Shown: piece after piece, positions 13,541 through 19,710 of the stretch
How positions within the stretch are numbered: position 1 is the first letter of the stretch
Layout of the letters: each line of letters opens with the position of its first letter
NCBI GenBank assembly: GCA_964507395.1
Contig: CAZDQE010000044.1
Coordinates: forward strand, 1 to 19,710
Origin: SIG575 sp964507395
GTDB taxonomy: Bacteria; Bacillota; Clostridia; Oscillospirales; Acutalibacteraceae
Direction of reading: 5' to 3'
Length of the DNA: 19,710 nucleotides
Notes under the pieces: model-generated
Database searches by the model: none
Told to the model about the DNA's origin: nothing
The model's input: only the letters and a program-made list of their open reading frames with translations
Made by a program: the position numbers and the translations under genes

Positions 13541-14920
13541 ATGAGAAAAATTAAAATTGACGGTGATATTCTTTTTGCCGATGACGGCGAATTACTCTCT
13601 GACATTTTAATAAAAAACAATAAAATATTTGAGCATCCCTGTGGCGGCAGAGGTGTTTGCAGGAAATGCACACTGTTTGTTAACGGCAAAGAGGAATTAT
13701 CCTGTCAGTACAGAATAAAAACTGATATTGAGGTTGCAATTCCTGAAAAGAATGAGATTCTGTCTGTAACAGGTGCTGAAGAATCGGGAAAAGTTACGGA
13801 AAGCTTATGCTTTGTTCTGGACATCGGCACAACAACCCTTGCATTGGCTCTCGTTTCTCTTGACGAAAAGAAAATAATCAAAGTAATTACTCACACAAAT
13901 CCTCAGAGGATTTTCGGTGCAGACGTTATGACAAGAATTGAATATTCCATGAAAAACGAAGTCACGGAATTACAGGAAATTCTTCTTGATGAAGTAAACA
14001 AAATGATTGACTCCTTCAGCGTTCCCGAAGCAGAAAAAATTTACGTTTCAGGTAACACAACAATGCTGCATATTTTTTTCGGCATCAATCCGTCCTCAAT
14101 CGGCACAGCTCCGTATACCCCTGTTTTTCTTGAAAGCAAAAAAATGAAAGCCGAAAAAATCAAGGGAGTGCGTGAAATTATTTCACTGCCCTGCATTTCA
14201 TCATTCGTCGGCGCGGATTTAGTTGCAGGTCTGAATTTTGCAGGCAAAGTGCAAAGGGGAAAATATAATTTACTCATTGACCTTGGTACAAATGCGGAAA
14301 TTATCCTCTATTCTGACGAAAAAATTTTCTGCACTTCGGCTGCGGCAGGACCATGCTTTGAGGGAGCGAATATTTCATGCGGAATGAGTGCGGTAGACGG
14401 TGCAATTTGCAGATACGGAAAAGGCAAAATCGAAACAATCGGTAACAAGCCTGCAAAAGGCATTTGCGGTACGGGACTTATTGACCTGATTGCAGAATTA
14501 CTTTCCGACGGCACAATTGACGAAACAGGCTTTATGGAATGTGAGGAATTTGAAATAGCCGAAAGCATTTCACTGACACAAGACGATATACGTCAATATC
14601 AGCTTGCGAAATCTGCAATTTTTTCTGCAATTCTGACACTTATAAGCAACGAAGGTATAACCTTTGAAAGCATTGAAAAAGCTTATCTTTCAGGCGGTTT
14701 TTCAGCCGAAATCAACATTTCAAATGCCGTCAGAACCGGTCTTATCCCCGAAGAACTGAAAGATAAATGCGAAAGCATAAACAATTCTTCTCTTCTCGGC
14801 ACAGCGAAATATGCAACGCAGCAGAATGACTTGTCACAATTAACGAAAAATGCAGAATATATTGATTTGTCCGCAAACACATATTTTTCAGATTTGTTCA
14901 CTATGAATATGATGTTTTGA
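13541..14920 (+). CDS. RACo-like corrinoid-protein activator: [2Fe-2S] ferredoxin plus ASKHA ATPase
   Basis: A 459-residue protein of the DUF4445/RACo family. Residues 1-65 form a ferredoxin-like domain with cysteines 34, 40, 43 and 55 (C-x5-C-x2-C-x11-C), fitting a [2Fe-2S] cluster. From about 90 on is an actin-like ASKHA fold with LDIGTTT (93-99), SGNTTM, LIDLGTNAEI, GICGTGLID and YLSGGF. Characterised relatives use ATP to reduce inactive Co(II) corrinoid methyltransferase proteins to Co(I). At 459 residues it is clearly shorter than RACo proteins of about 600, apparently by loss of the linker between the ferredoxin and ATPase parts. AAAGGT precedes the ATG. The MFS gene follows by 16 bases. 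No corrinoid protein or methyltransferase is in the window, so its partner is unknown. Confidence 0.87.
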   Translation: MRKIKIDGDILFADDGELLSDILIKNNKIFEHPCGGRGVCRKCTLFVNGKEELSCQYRIKTDIEVAIPEKNEILSVTGAEESGKVTESLCFVLDIGTTTLALALVSLDEKKIIKVITHTNPQRIFGADVMTRIEYSMKNEVTELQEILLDEVNKMIDSFSVPEAEKIYVSGNTTMLHIFFGINPSSIGTAPYTPVFLESKKMKAEKIKGVREIISLPCISSFVGADLVAGLNFAGKVQRGKYNLLIDLGTNAEIILYSDEKIFCTSAAAGPCFEGANISCGMSAVDGAICRYGKGKIETIGNKPAKGICGTGLIDLIAELLSDGTIDETGFMECEEFEIAESISLTQDDIRQYQLAKSAIFSAILTLISNEGITFESIEKAYLSGGFSAEINISNAVRTGLIPEELKDKCESINNSSLLGTAKYATQQNDLSQLTKNAEYIDLSANTYFSDLFTMNMMF

Positions 14921-14936
14921 AAAGAGGTAGTTTTTT

Positions 14937-16385
14937 ATGAAGCAAAAAAATCTGACACCTGAAAAGCTTCGAAAAATTCAGCTCAGAAAAGAAAAAGAAA
15001 TAAGAAAATGGGAAAAGGAAAAAGCAAGACCTAAAAGAAACTTGTATTTTGTTTATCTTGTGCTTATCATTTCGCTGATTTACGCTACAGACGAAATCGC
15101 ATCACAGATAGGCACGCTGATGAAAACTGAAATTGCCAACGACCTTTTCTCAAAATACGGAGAAAGCTCGGTGGGACTGCTTGATATTTTATCCATGGTA
15201 GTTGTACCCTTTCAGGCTCTTGGTCTTTTGTACAGACCTCTGGCTGACAAATTGGGGCGAAAAATGTTTCTTATCATCAACACATTCGGCATGAGCTTTG
15301 CGATGCTTGTTATCTTCCTTTCAGACAACCTTGTGCTTTACTTTGCAGGAGCGTGTCTTGTGCAATTCTTTATCCCTCATGACATGCATGTGGTTTACAT
15401 AATGGAGTCTTCTCCCACAAAGCACAGGGCAAGAATTTATTCTTCAATCAAATTTTTTGCAAACATGAGCGTAATGCTCATTCCCCTGCTGAGAAAGCTT
15501 CTGATGAATGACGCATCTGAATGGCGAAACGTATTTTTAATCCCTGCAATTGTTGGCATTGTCACCTGTCTTGTTGCTCTTTTGTGTGCCAGAGAAACTG
15601 ACACATTCATTGAATCAAGGCTGAATTATCTTCGCATGACAGAGGAAGAAATAGAAGCAGAAAAGAAAATCGAAAACGCACAGGGCGGTCTTATCCCTGC
15701 ACTTAAATTTGCAATGAAACACAAGCAACTTCGTTGGCTTTACATAACATCTGCTTTTGTGAATTTAGGATTTATCGCAACTCTCAACTATCAGGTTATT
15801 CTCTCCTATGGCTACGCACAGAATTACGTTGAAAACGGACTTTTCAAAACTCTGGGCGAAGAAGTTATGAACGCTGTCAGCGTAGGACCGGTAACTACTG
15901 CACTTTTCATGTTCCCTGTGGGATGTGCCTTTGCTCAGGTTATTATGGGATTCATCTCCGACTCAAAGGGACGTAAATCTGCCGCAGTTGTAACTGCATT
16001 CAATTGTCTTCTTTCATTTGTTCTTTTCTCCGTAGGTTCGGGCATGGCATGGAATCCTTACATTGTAGGTTTCTTCTGCGGTGCTTGTGTGGGAAGCTAC
16101 TACACGACAAACGACGTTATCATCATGATGATTGGTGAATCATCTCCCACAAACTTACGTTCATCAACAATGTCGGCACAGTTTATTGTCACCGCAATCG
16201 GCGTGGCAGTTTCTTACGCAGTGAGTCTGCCGCTTATTACAATTCTCGGCAACACCTTTACAGGAACTGTCTGCTTCGGACTTTTAGTTCCCGGATTTAT
16301 CCTGTCGCTCATACTCCTTGCTCGCAAAACCCACGAAACAAAAGGAATTGATATGGATACGGTTACAGGTTGTGAGTGGGACTGA
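14937..16385 (+). CDS. MFS transporter
   Basis: A 482-residue major facilitator superfamily permease. A highly charged cytoplasmic N-terminus (1-36, rich in Lys, Glu and Arg) precedes about 12 hydrophobic helices. The loop motifs RPLADKLGRK (about 100-109) and SDSKGRK (about 341-347) are the conserved MFS loop 2-3 and 8-9 signatures, and ESSPTKHRARIYSS / ESSPTNLRSSTMSA are paired repeats in the two halves, as in the sugar/metabolite-transporter group. A central charged loop (about 222-250) divides the halves. It follows the RACo-like gene by 16 bases, with AGAGGT as binding site, so the two are likely co-transcribed; the substrate could be a methylated compound or corrinoid-linked metabolite, but that is inference. 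Confidence 0.88.
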   Translation: MKQKNLTPEKLRKIQLRKEKEIRKWEKEKARPKRNLYFVYLVLIISLIYATDEIASQIGTLMKTEIANDLFSKYGESSVGLLDILSMVVVPFQALGLLYRPLADKLGRKMFLIINTFGMSFAMLVIFLSDNLVLYFAGACLVQFFIPHDMHVVYIMESSPTKHRARIYSSIKFFANMSVMLIPLLRKLLMNDASEWRNVFLIPAIVGIVTCLVALLCARETDTFIESRLNYLRMTEEEIEAEKKIENAQGGLIPALKFAMKHKQLRWLYITSAFVNLGFIATLNYQVILSYGYAQNYVENGLFKTLGEEVMNAVSVGPVTTALFMFPVGCAFAQVIMGFISDSKGRKSAAVVTAFNCLLSFVLFSVGSGMAWNPYIVGFFCGACVGSYYTTNDVIIMMIGESSPTNLRSSTMSAQFIVTAIGVAVSYAVSLPLITILGNTFTGTVCFGLLVPGFILSLILLARKTHETKGIDMDTVTGCEWD

Positions 16386-16425
16386 AAAAAACCTCTTTCT
16401 GAATTTAATCAGAAAGAGGTTTTTT
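16386..16425 (+). terminator. Intrinsic terminator after the MFS gene
   Basis: AAAAAACCTCTTTCTGA (16386-16402) pairs perfectly with its inverse at 16409-16425 around a 6-base loop and ends in six T. It starts directly at the MFS stop codon. The A and T runs make it potentially bidirectional. Confidence 0.92.
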
Positions 16426-16501
16426 GAAGTAAAAGGTAAGAAGTAATAGTGAAAAAGTTCGGGCCTGCGGCGCAATTTTGTATCGCACCGATTTTGTCTT
16501 G

Positions 16502-16667
16502 TAGTACCTTGCAACAACTAAAACTTGCAACTAACCTCACCGTGTCATCCTCGAGTAATGTTGCGTTCTGTTTGTTGTTTTCTTGTCGAGATCCTTCGCT
16601 GACGCTCGAGGATGACGACAAGAAAGGGAAAGCACAAAAGCAACATTATGAAGGATCTCGGTGAATA
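16502..16667. repeat. Dispersed palindromic repeat, copy 2 of the 113-bp unit with extra inverted arm
   Basis: 16502-16614 matches 3490-3602 over 113 bases without gaps, about 87% by eye. Inside, GTCATCCTCGAG pairs with CTCGAGGATGAC, and TTCTTGTCG with CGACAAGAA. Beyond the shared unit, GCAACATTATGAAGGATC and CGGTG mirror the left side (CACCG, ATCC, TAATGTTGC), so the whole unit from about 16535 to 16667 is a nested palindrome. The 60 bases before it show nothing else that I can name. The gap 16426-16729 contains no gene. Confidence 0.7.
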
Positions 16668-16691
16668 AGAAAGTAAATTTTACTTTATGAA

Positions 16692-16725
16692 ACAGGGAAC
16701 GGTTGATTGGACTGCCGTTCCCTGT
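16692..16725 (-). terminator. Hairpin, probable terminator of the SHOCT gene
   Basis: ACAGGGAACGG and CCGTTCCCTGT form a perfect 11-bp stem with a 12-base loop, 5 bases after the stop codon at 16730. On the minus strand only a short T run (TTTC) follows, so termination may be weak or factor-aided. Confidence 0.55.
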
Positions 16726-16729
16726 GATA

Positions 16730-17473
16730 TTATAAACCTAACAATTGTTTTTTCTTAGCATCAAATTCTTCTTGTGTGATGATACCATTGTCAAGCAAGT
16801 CTTTGAATTTCTTTAATTGGTCTGCTTCATCTGAAACAGGTGTATTTGTGACAACAGGTGTAGCCACAACCTTTTCTTGTTGCCTGTTAATCAGAAGTTC
16901 ATTAATTACATTATATATTTTGTCTGCGTTTTTCATCACAAGGAATTTAATTTTGCCTGATGATGTAGAAACAGAAACACCTTTTAATGTTTTAATTGTA
17001 GCTGTTGCAGATATCGAGTCAACAGGTAAGTCAACGCGCTTTCCCCATGCTACTTTACCGTAGATTCGTTTGTCCGTTACCGTTAATTCGTAACTGTGAA
17101 GCCAGAAATAAATTAAACCTCCGATAAGAGATAAACAACCGAAGGGAATTAGGGTTAAGTAAATTTCTCCATTACGACTAGGCGCAAGAGTATAATTAAA
17201 TAGTTCCCACAATACATATGATAATTTTGAAGTATGATGTTTTATTACTCCACAATCATAGCATAGCTCATCATAATAGGGCCAACCGCAATTACCATTG
17301 TGCTTTAAGTATATTTCGTAATAACCATCATATTCAGATGCATTCCAACTTATACTGCTATACAAAGCGCTGAATAACATAAGCACAGACACGATAGCAC
17401 CGATTATTACCATTATTTTAATTGTTTTATTTACGTTATATTTTTCACTTTTTATCAATATTTTTTCTTCCAT
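16730..17473 (-). CDS. Membrane protein with PH-like domain and C-terminal SHOCT motif
   Basis: A 247-residue protein. Hydrophobic helices lie at about 18-40 and 103-125, with a Tyr- and Cys-containing loop between them (C62, C71, C74), likely outside. After the second helix a bacterial PH-like domain (about 127-195; SYELTVTDKRIYGKVAWGKR, VDSISATATIKTLKGVSVST) is followed by a Thr/Val/Pro linker and a terminal SHOCT motif (about 218-247; LKKFKDLLDNGIITQEEFD, KKKQLLGL). SHOCT is a short helical motif found at protein ends, thought to mediate interactions or oligomerisation. AGGAGTG stands upstream of the ATG, 15 bases after the preceding gene, so the two form an operon under the leader RNA. 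Exact role unknown. Confidence 0.8.
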   Translation of the reverse strand: MEEKILIKSEKYNVNKTIKIMVIIGAIVSVLMLFSALYSSISWNASEYDGYYEIYLKHNGNCGWPYYDELCYDCGVIKHHTSKLSYVLWELFNYTLAPSRNGEIYLTLIPFGCLSLIGGLIYFWLHSYELTVTDKRIYGKVAWGKRVDLPVDSISATATIKTLKGVSVSTSSGKIKFLVMKNADKIYNVINELLINRQQEKVVATPVVTNTPVSDEADQLKKFKDLLDNGIITQEEFDAKKKQLLGL

Positions 17474-17488
17474 AATATTACACTCCTT

Positions 17489-17725
17489 TTACTTTACTTT
17501 TCTGTAAGTAGTTGAACCTGGTTTTTCAGTTTTTTCTAAAATTACATCAGGAACTTTGTTGTTTATGACTTCATTTTTGAATCGCCTTCCCAATTCTCTT
17601 TTTTGACCCGTGCTCAATTCATTCCATTCAATACCTGAAAAAAGTTCTCGCAAAGTGAATGACTGGTCTTTACTTAAAGCACCGATTTTAACCAGAATCT
17701 TATTTATCCACTGTTCGTAATCCAA
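17489..17725 (-). CDS. Small DUF1413-like protein, TTG start
   Basis: A 78-residue, soluble, charged protein. The core FTLRELFSGIEWNELS, followed by KRELGRRFKNEV, resembles the DUF1413 family, whose function is unknown; the assignment is from memory of the pattern. Like some small regulators it combines an acidic helical part with a basic C-terminal tail (KTEKPGSTTYRKVK). The start is TTG at 17723-17725, supported by GGGGGTG 8 bases upstream; no ATG is available near. Expression is probably controlled by the leader at 17725-17922, because an intrinsic terminator lies just before its ribosome binding site. It precedes the PH/SHOCT gene by 15 bases. Confidence 0.65.
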   Translation of the reverse strand: MDYEQWINKILVKIGALSKDQSFTLRELFSGIEWNELSTGQKRELGRRFKNEVINNKVPDVILEKTEKPGSTTYRKVK

Positions 17726-17747
17726 TAAATTTCACCCCCTATAAAAA

Positions 17748-17783
17748 TAAAAAAGTGTGTGCAAACCGAAGTTATGCACACAC
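17748..17783 (-). terminator. Leader terminator with UUCG tetraloop, upstream of the DUF1413-like gene
   Basis: On the minus strand GTGTGTGCA (17783-17775) pairs with TGCACACAC (17763-17755). The loop region adds AAC-UUCG-GUU, so the hairpin has 12 pairs, one bulged U and a stable cUUCGg cap. TTTTTT then ATTTTT follows directly. The UUCG cap and T run exist only in this orientation. It lies between the promoter at 17928-17956 and the gene's ribosome binding site, so it acts on the leader rather than on an upstream gene. Confidence 0.8.
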
Positions 17784-17806
17784 AAAAAACACAAACTTCG
17801 TTTTGC

Positions 17807-17922
17807 TACCACACAAAAATTTCATTCTAACAAAAGGAATATGAAATCAAGAAGTCTGCATTTTTACCAAAATAAAAACACTTACTCCTTCTGTTAGAAC
17901 AATATAAAATTTTTGTGTGGTA
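17807..17922. repeat. 116-bp imperfect palindrome
   Basis: TACCACACAAAAATTT at the left is repeated in perfect inverse at the right end, and TTCTAAC with AAAGGA is mirrored further in. As DNA it looks like a MITE; as RNA it is the 5' rod of the leader described separately. No second copy is seen in this window. Confidence 0.7.
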
Positions 17923-17927
17923 CAATC

Positions 17928-17956
17928 ATTATAGCAACATCAACCAACGATTTCAA
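17928..17956 (-). promoter_or_regulatory. Promoter of the leader / DUF1413-SHOCT operon
   Basis: On the minus strand TTGAAA (17951-17956) and TATAAT (17928-17933) are 17 bases apart, with TG one base before the -10. One mismatch to consensus in total. The start point near 17921 falls on the edge of the 116-bp palindrome. The gap 17726-18249 otherwise holds no gene. Confidence 0.7.
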
Positions 17957-18060
17957 GGGTTTTCATAAAAATAAACTCAAAACTTCGCTTCTATATTACA
18001 ATGCCACCGACACCGGAATGCAATACAATGTCGGAGAAAGCAGAAAAAATCACATAAAAC

Positions 18061-18092
18061 CTTGCGGAATGTCGCAAGCGCCATTCCCTACA
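18061..18092. repeat. Short hairpin ending CCCTAC
   Basis: CTTGCG pairs with CGCAAG, and GGAATG with CATTCC, as two competing stems, followed by CTAC. The layout resembles the hairpin at 3468-3492. No T run follows on either strand. Confidence 0.4.
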
Positions 18093-18122
18093 ATCGTGTT
18101 TTAAAACCACAAATAAAAATTC

Positions 18123-18156
18123 AAAGCCTTGCTCTCATTTTTGAAAGCAAGGCTTT
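18123..18156 (-). terminator. Terminator of the GGGtGRT operon
   Basis: AAAGCCTTGCT and AGCAAGGCTTT form a perfect 11-bp stem with a 12-base loop. On the minus strand GAATTTTTATTT follows. It lies about 94 bases beyond the stop of the GGGtGRT gene, with a repeat in between. Confidence 0.75.
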
Positions 18157-18181
18157 AAGTTTTGTTTAAATTTTAGTTTTC

Positions 18182-18236
18182 CACCTCATCCGTCACCTTG
18201 CGGTGACACCTTTCCCTCAAGGGGAAGGCTGATGAG
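18182..18236. repeat. Palindromic intergenic repeat, copy 2 (complete)
   Basis: CTCATC and GATGAG ends enclose two hairpins, GTCACCTTGCGGTGAC and CCTTTCCC with GGGGAAGG. The first half matches positions 9-31 closely. It sits between the GGGtGRT stop codon and its terminator, so it is transcribed as part of the 3' untranslated region. Confidence 0.75.
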
Positions 18237-18249
18237 AAGCAGAAAATTC

Positions 18250-19257
18250 TTATTTCATTGCTTCTTCAATAGCAACTGCGCAAGCAACTGTCATACCAAC
18301 CATGGGGTTGTTACCTGCACCGATAAGTCCCATCATTTCTACGTGTGCGGGAACTGATGAAGAACCTGCAAACTGTGCATCGCCGTGCATTCTGCCCATT
18401 GAGTCTGTAAGACCGTATGATGCAGGACCTGCTGCTACGTTATCGGGATGGAGTGTACGTCCTGTACCGCCGCCTGATGCAACTGAGAAATACTTAACAT
18501 CGTTTTCCATAGCATACTTCTTGTATGTGCCTGCTACCAGGTGCTGGAAACGAGTGGGGTTAGTTGAGTTACCTGTGATAGAAACGTCAACGCCTTCGTG
18601 TTTCATGATTGCAACGCCTTCAAGAACATCGTTTGCACCGAAGCAACGAACGAGTGCTCTTTCACCGTTTGAATAAGGTGTTGTGTTAAGGATTTTGAGT
18701 TCGCCTGTGAAGAAATCATACTCTGTTTCAACGTATGTGAAGCCGTTGATTCTTGAGATGATCATTGCAGCGTCTTTACCAAGACCGTTGAGGATAACTC
18801 TGAGGGGTTCTTTACGAACTTTGTTTGCTGTCTTTGCAATACCGATAGCACCTTCTGCTGCTGCAAAAGATTCGTGACCTGCAAGGAATGCGAAACATTT
18901 TGTGTTTTCGTTAAGAAGCATAGCTGCAAGATTACCGTGGCCGAGACCAACGCTTCTCTGCTCAGCAACTGAACCGGGGATACAGAAAGCCTGGAGGCCT
19001 TTACCGATGATTGCTGCTGCTTCGCTTGCTGCTTTTACGCCTGATTTAATTGCAAGAGCAACGCCAAGTGTATAAGCCCATACTGCATTTTCAAATGCGA
19101 TAGGCTGAACGCCTTTAACGATTGCTTCTACGTCAATGCCTTTTTCAAGACAGAGAGCGCGTGCGTCTTCCAAGCTGGCAATACCATACTCAGCAAGACA
19201 TTTTTCAATTTTGGCCATTCTTCTTTCTTTGCCTTCAAATCTAACTTCGTTAGCCAT
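18250..19257 (-). CDS. GGGtGRT family protein
   Basis: A 335-residue cytoplasmic protein of the GGGtGRT family, named after its conserved motif, seen here as SGGGTGRTLHPDN at about 261-273. Other landmarks are VQPIAFENAVWAYTLGVALA (near 50-69), GLGHGNLAAMLL, FLAGHESFAAAEGAIGIAKT and TGNSTNPTRFQHLVAGTYKK. The biochemical function is, to my knowledge, not established; in anaerobic Firmicutes the gene is found beside an IscU/NifU-like scaffold gene, as here, which suggests a role with iron-sulfur clusters. It starts 24 bases after the scaffold gene's stop codon with AAGGAGG upstream of the ATG. Full length and intact. A repeat and a terminator follow. Confidence 0.9.
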   Translation of the reverse strand: MANEVRFEGKERRMAKIEKCLAEYGIASLEDARALCLEKGIDVEAIVKGVQPIAFENAVWAYTLGVALAIKSGVKAASEAAAIIGKGLQAFCIPGSVAEQRSVGLGHGNLAAMLLNENTKCFAFLAGHESFAAAEGAIGIAKTANKVRKEPLRVILNGLGKDAAMIISRINGFTYVETEYDFFTGELKILNTTPYSNGERALVRCFGANDVLEGVAIMKHEGVDVSITGNSTNPTRFQHLVAGTYKKYAMENDVKYFSVASGGGTGRTLHPDNVAAGPASYGLTDSMGRMHGDAQFAGSSSVPAHVEMMGLIGAGNNPMVGMTVACAVAIEEAMK

Positions 19258-19281
19258 TTTTCATGTCCTCCTTATATGATA

Positions 19282-19710
19282 TTATTCTTCTCTGGGATCG
19301 ATGTACTTTGCAGCATCTGCGAAACGGCCGTAGTTACCGATGTTTGCTTTGTATGCTTCATCGGGAGTTTTGCCGTGACGGATGTCTTCAAGCATCTTAC
19401 CAACTTTTACGAATTCATAGCCGATAACCTGATCGTTCTCGTCAAGAGCCATTCTTGTAACATAGCCCTCTGCCATTTCCATGTAACGAACGCCTTTTGC
19501 GTTTGTTGAGAACATTGTACCAACCTGTGAACGAAGTCCCTTACCGAGGTCTTCAAGACCTGCACCGATTGTAAGTCCGTCTTCTGAGAATGCAGACTGT
19601 GTACGGCCATATACGAACTGAAGGAAGATTTCTCTCATAGCTACGTTGATAGCGTCACAAACAAGGTCTGTGTTAAGGCACTCAAGGAGAGTCTTACCGG
19701 GGAGAATTTC
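19282..19710 (-). CDS. Iron-sulfur cluster assembly scaffold-like protein (NifU/IscU-like), 5' part outside the window
   Basis: The frame is open from the window edge at 19710 to the stop at 19282-19284, giving the last 142 residues. It begins EILPGKTLLECLNTDLVCD and continues through INVAMREIFLQFVYGRTQSA, GAGLEDLGKGLRSQVGTMF and the C-terminal GRFADAAKYIDPREE. This pattern is that of the scaffold-like proteins encoded next to GGGtGRT genes in Clostridia, distinct from classic IscU by its longer C-terminal part. The Met inside the frame at 19638 is internal, not the start. The cysteines at visible residues 11 and 18 could bear on cluster or metal binding, but the N-terminal cysteines lie outside the window. 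It is co-transcribed with the GGGtGRT gene, 24 bases apart. Confidence 0.85.
   Translation of the reverse strand, partial: EILPGKTLLECLNTDLVCDAINVAMREIFLQFVYGRTQSAFSEDGLTIGAGLEDLGKGLRSQVGTMFSTNAKGVRYMEMAEGYVTRMALDENDQVIGYEFVKVGKMLEDIRHGKTPDEAYKANIGNYGRFADAAKYIDPREE

Larger units (their letters stand above)
17748..17922 (-). ncRNA. Structured leader RNA or terminated small RNA with possible attenuator
   Basis: Transcription predicted from about 17921 would give a transcript of roughly 173 bases ending at the terminator. Its first 116 bases (17922-17807) form a long rod: a 16-bp outer stem starting UACCACACAAAAAUUU, a 7/2 internal loop, a 14-bp inner stem (UUCUAACAGAAGGA with UCCUUUUGUUAGAA, one G-U pair) and a terminal region with a further AU-rich hairpin. 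Next, GCAAAACGAAGUU (17806-17794) can pair at 12 of 13 positions with AACUUCGGUUUGC (17773-17761), which includes the terminator loop and part of its 3' arm. That pairing would compete with the terminator. I match it to no known riboswitch class. Alternatives are a MITE placed beside a promoter, or a free-standing small RNA. Confidence 0.5.

Noticed and set aside
16409..16664. Frames on both strands over the second dispersed repeat
   Set aside because: Palindromic repeats open frames on both strands by symmetry; no domain, no conserved start.
17748..17922. 6S RNA
   Set aside because: Length is close, but the fold is a nearly closed rod without the large central bubble, and a protein operon follows directly.
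17913..18104. 63-codon plus-strand frame
   Set aside because: It begins within the 116-bp palindrome, runs against the promoter of the leader and has no convincing binding site or family resemblance.
1..19710. CRISPR array, tRNA or rRNA genes, complete insertion sequence
   Set aside because: No regularly spaced direct repeats, cloverleaf or rRNA-like stretch, and no transposase motifs were found; the repeats seen are dispersed palindromes.

Overview
The window reads as chromosome from a low-GC Gram-positive anaerobe of the Clostridia, most likely the Ruminococcaceae/Oscillospiraceae or a close relative. Support: strong AGGAGG-type ribosome binding sites, dipicolinate synthase genes (endospore formation), a RACo-type ferredoxin/ASKHA ATPase, the GGGtGRT / iron-sulfur scaffold gene pair of anaerobic Firmicutes, and many short palindromic intergenic repeats. 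This placement is inference from gene content, not from a marker gene.

Layout. (1) 1-2831, minus strand: a cell-surface operon from one good promoter, encoding a Thr-rich membrane-anchored fibronectin-like protein, an unlisted 35-residue hydrophobic microprotein, a small exported Ig-like protein, a leucine-rich-repeat surface protein cut short by a repeat, and a two-helix membrane protein that lies between two copies of that repeat. (2) 2897-3216: a divergent Cro/CI-type regulator with palindromes over the promoters. (3) 3217-3660: no genes, only stacked repeats (a 163-bp MITE-like palindrome, a short hairpin and a 113-bp repeat seen again at 16502). (4) 3661-5117, minus: dpaB and dpaA behind a sequence matching a sigma-K promoter. 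(5) 5227-12060, plus: murC, two tandem tail-anchored metallophosphoesterases and a GH2 beta-galactosidase, with gaps of 6-18 bases and one terminator. (6) 12101-13460, minus: a palindromic element and a dGTPase-like HD hydrolase with its own promoter. (7) 13499-16425, plus: a compact RACo-like corrinoid-protein activator and an MFS transporter, closed by a terminator. (8) 16426-17956: second copy of the 113-bp repeat, then a minus-strand pair (DUF1413-like small protein and a PH-like/SHOCT membrane protein) preceded by a long structured leader with a terminator and a possible antiterminator. (9) 17957-19710, minus: repeats, a terminator, the GGGtGRT protein and the 3' part of its iron-sulfur scaffold partner, cut by the window end.

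Most genes are housekeeping or metabolic. The least ordinary items are the leader RNA at 17748-17922 with its UUCG-capped terminator between promoter and ribosome binding site, the repeat-bounded gene at 182-625 with the truncated surface protein beside it, the microprotein at 1571-1678, and the sigma-K-like promoter of dpaAB. No complete transposase, CRISPR array, tRNA or rRNA was seen.
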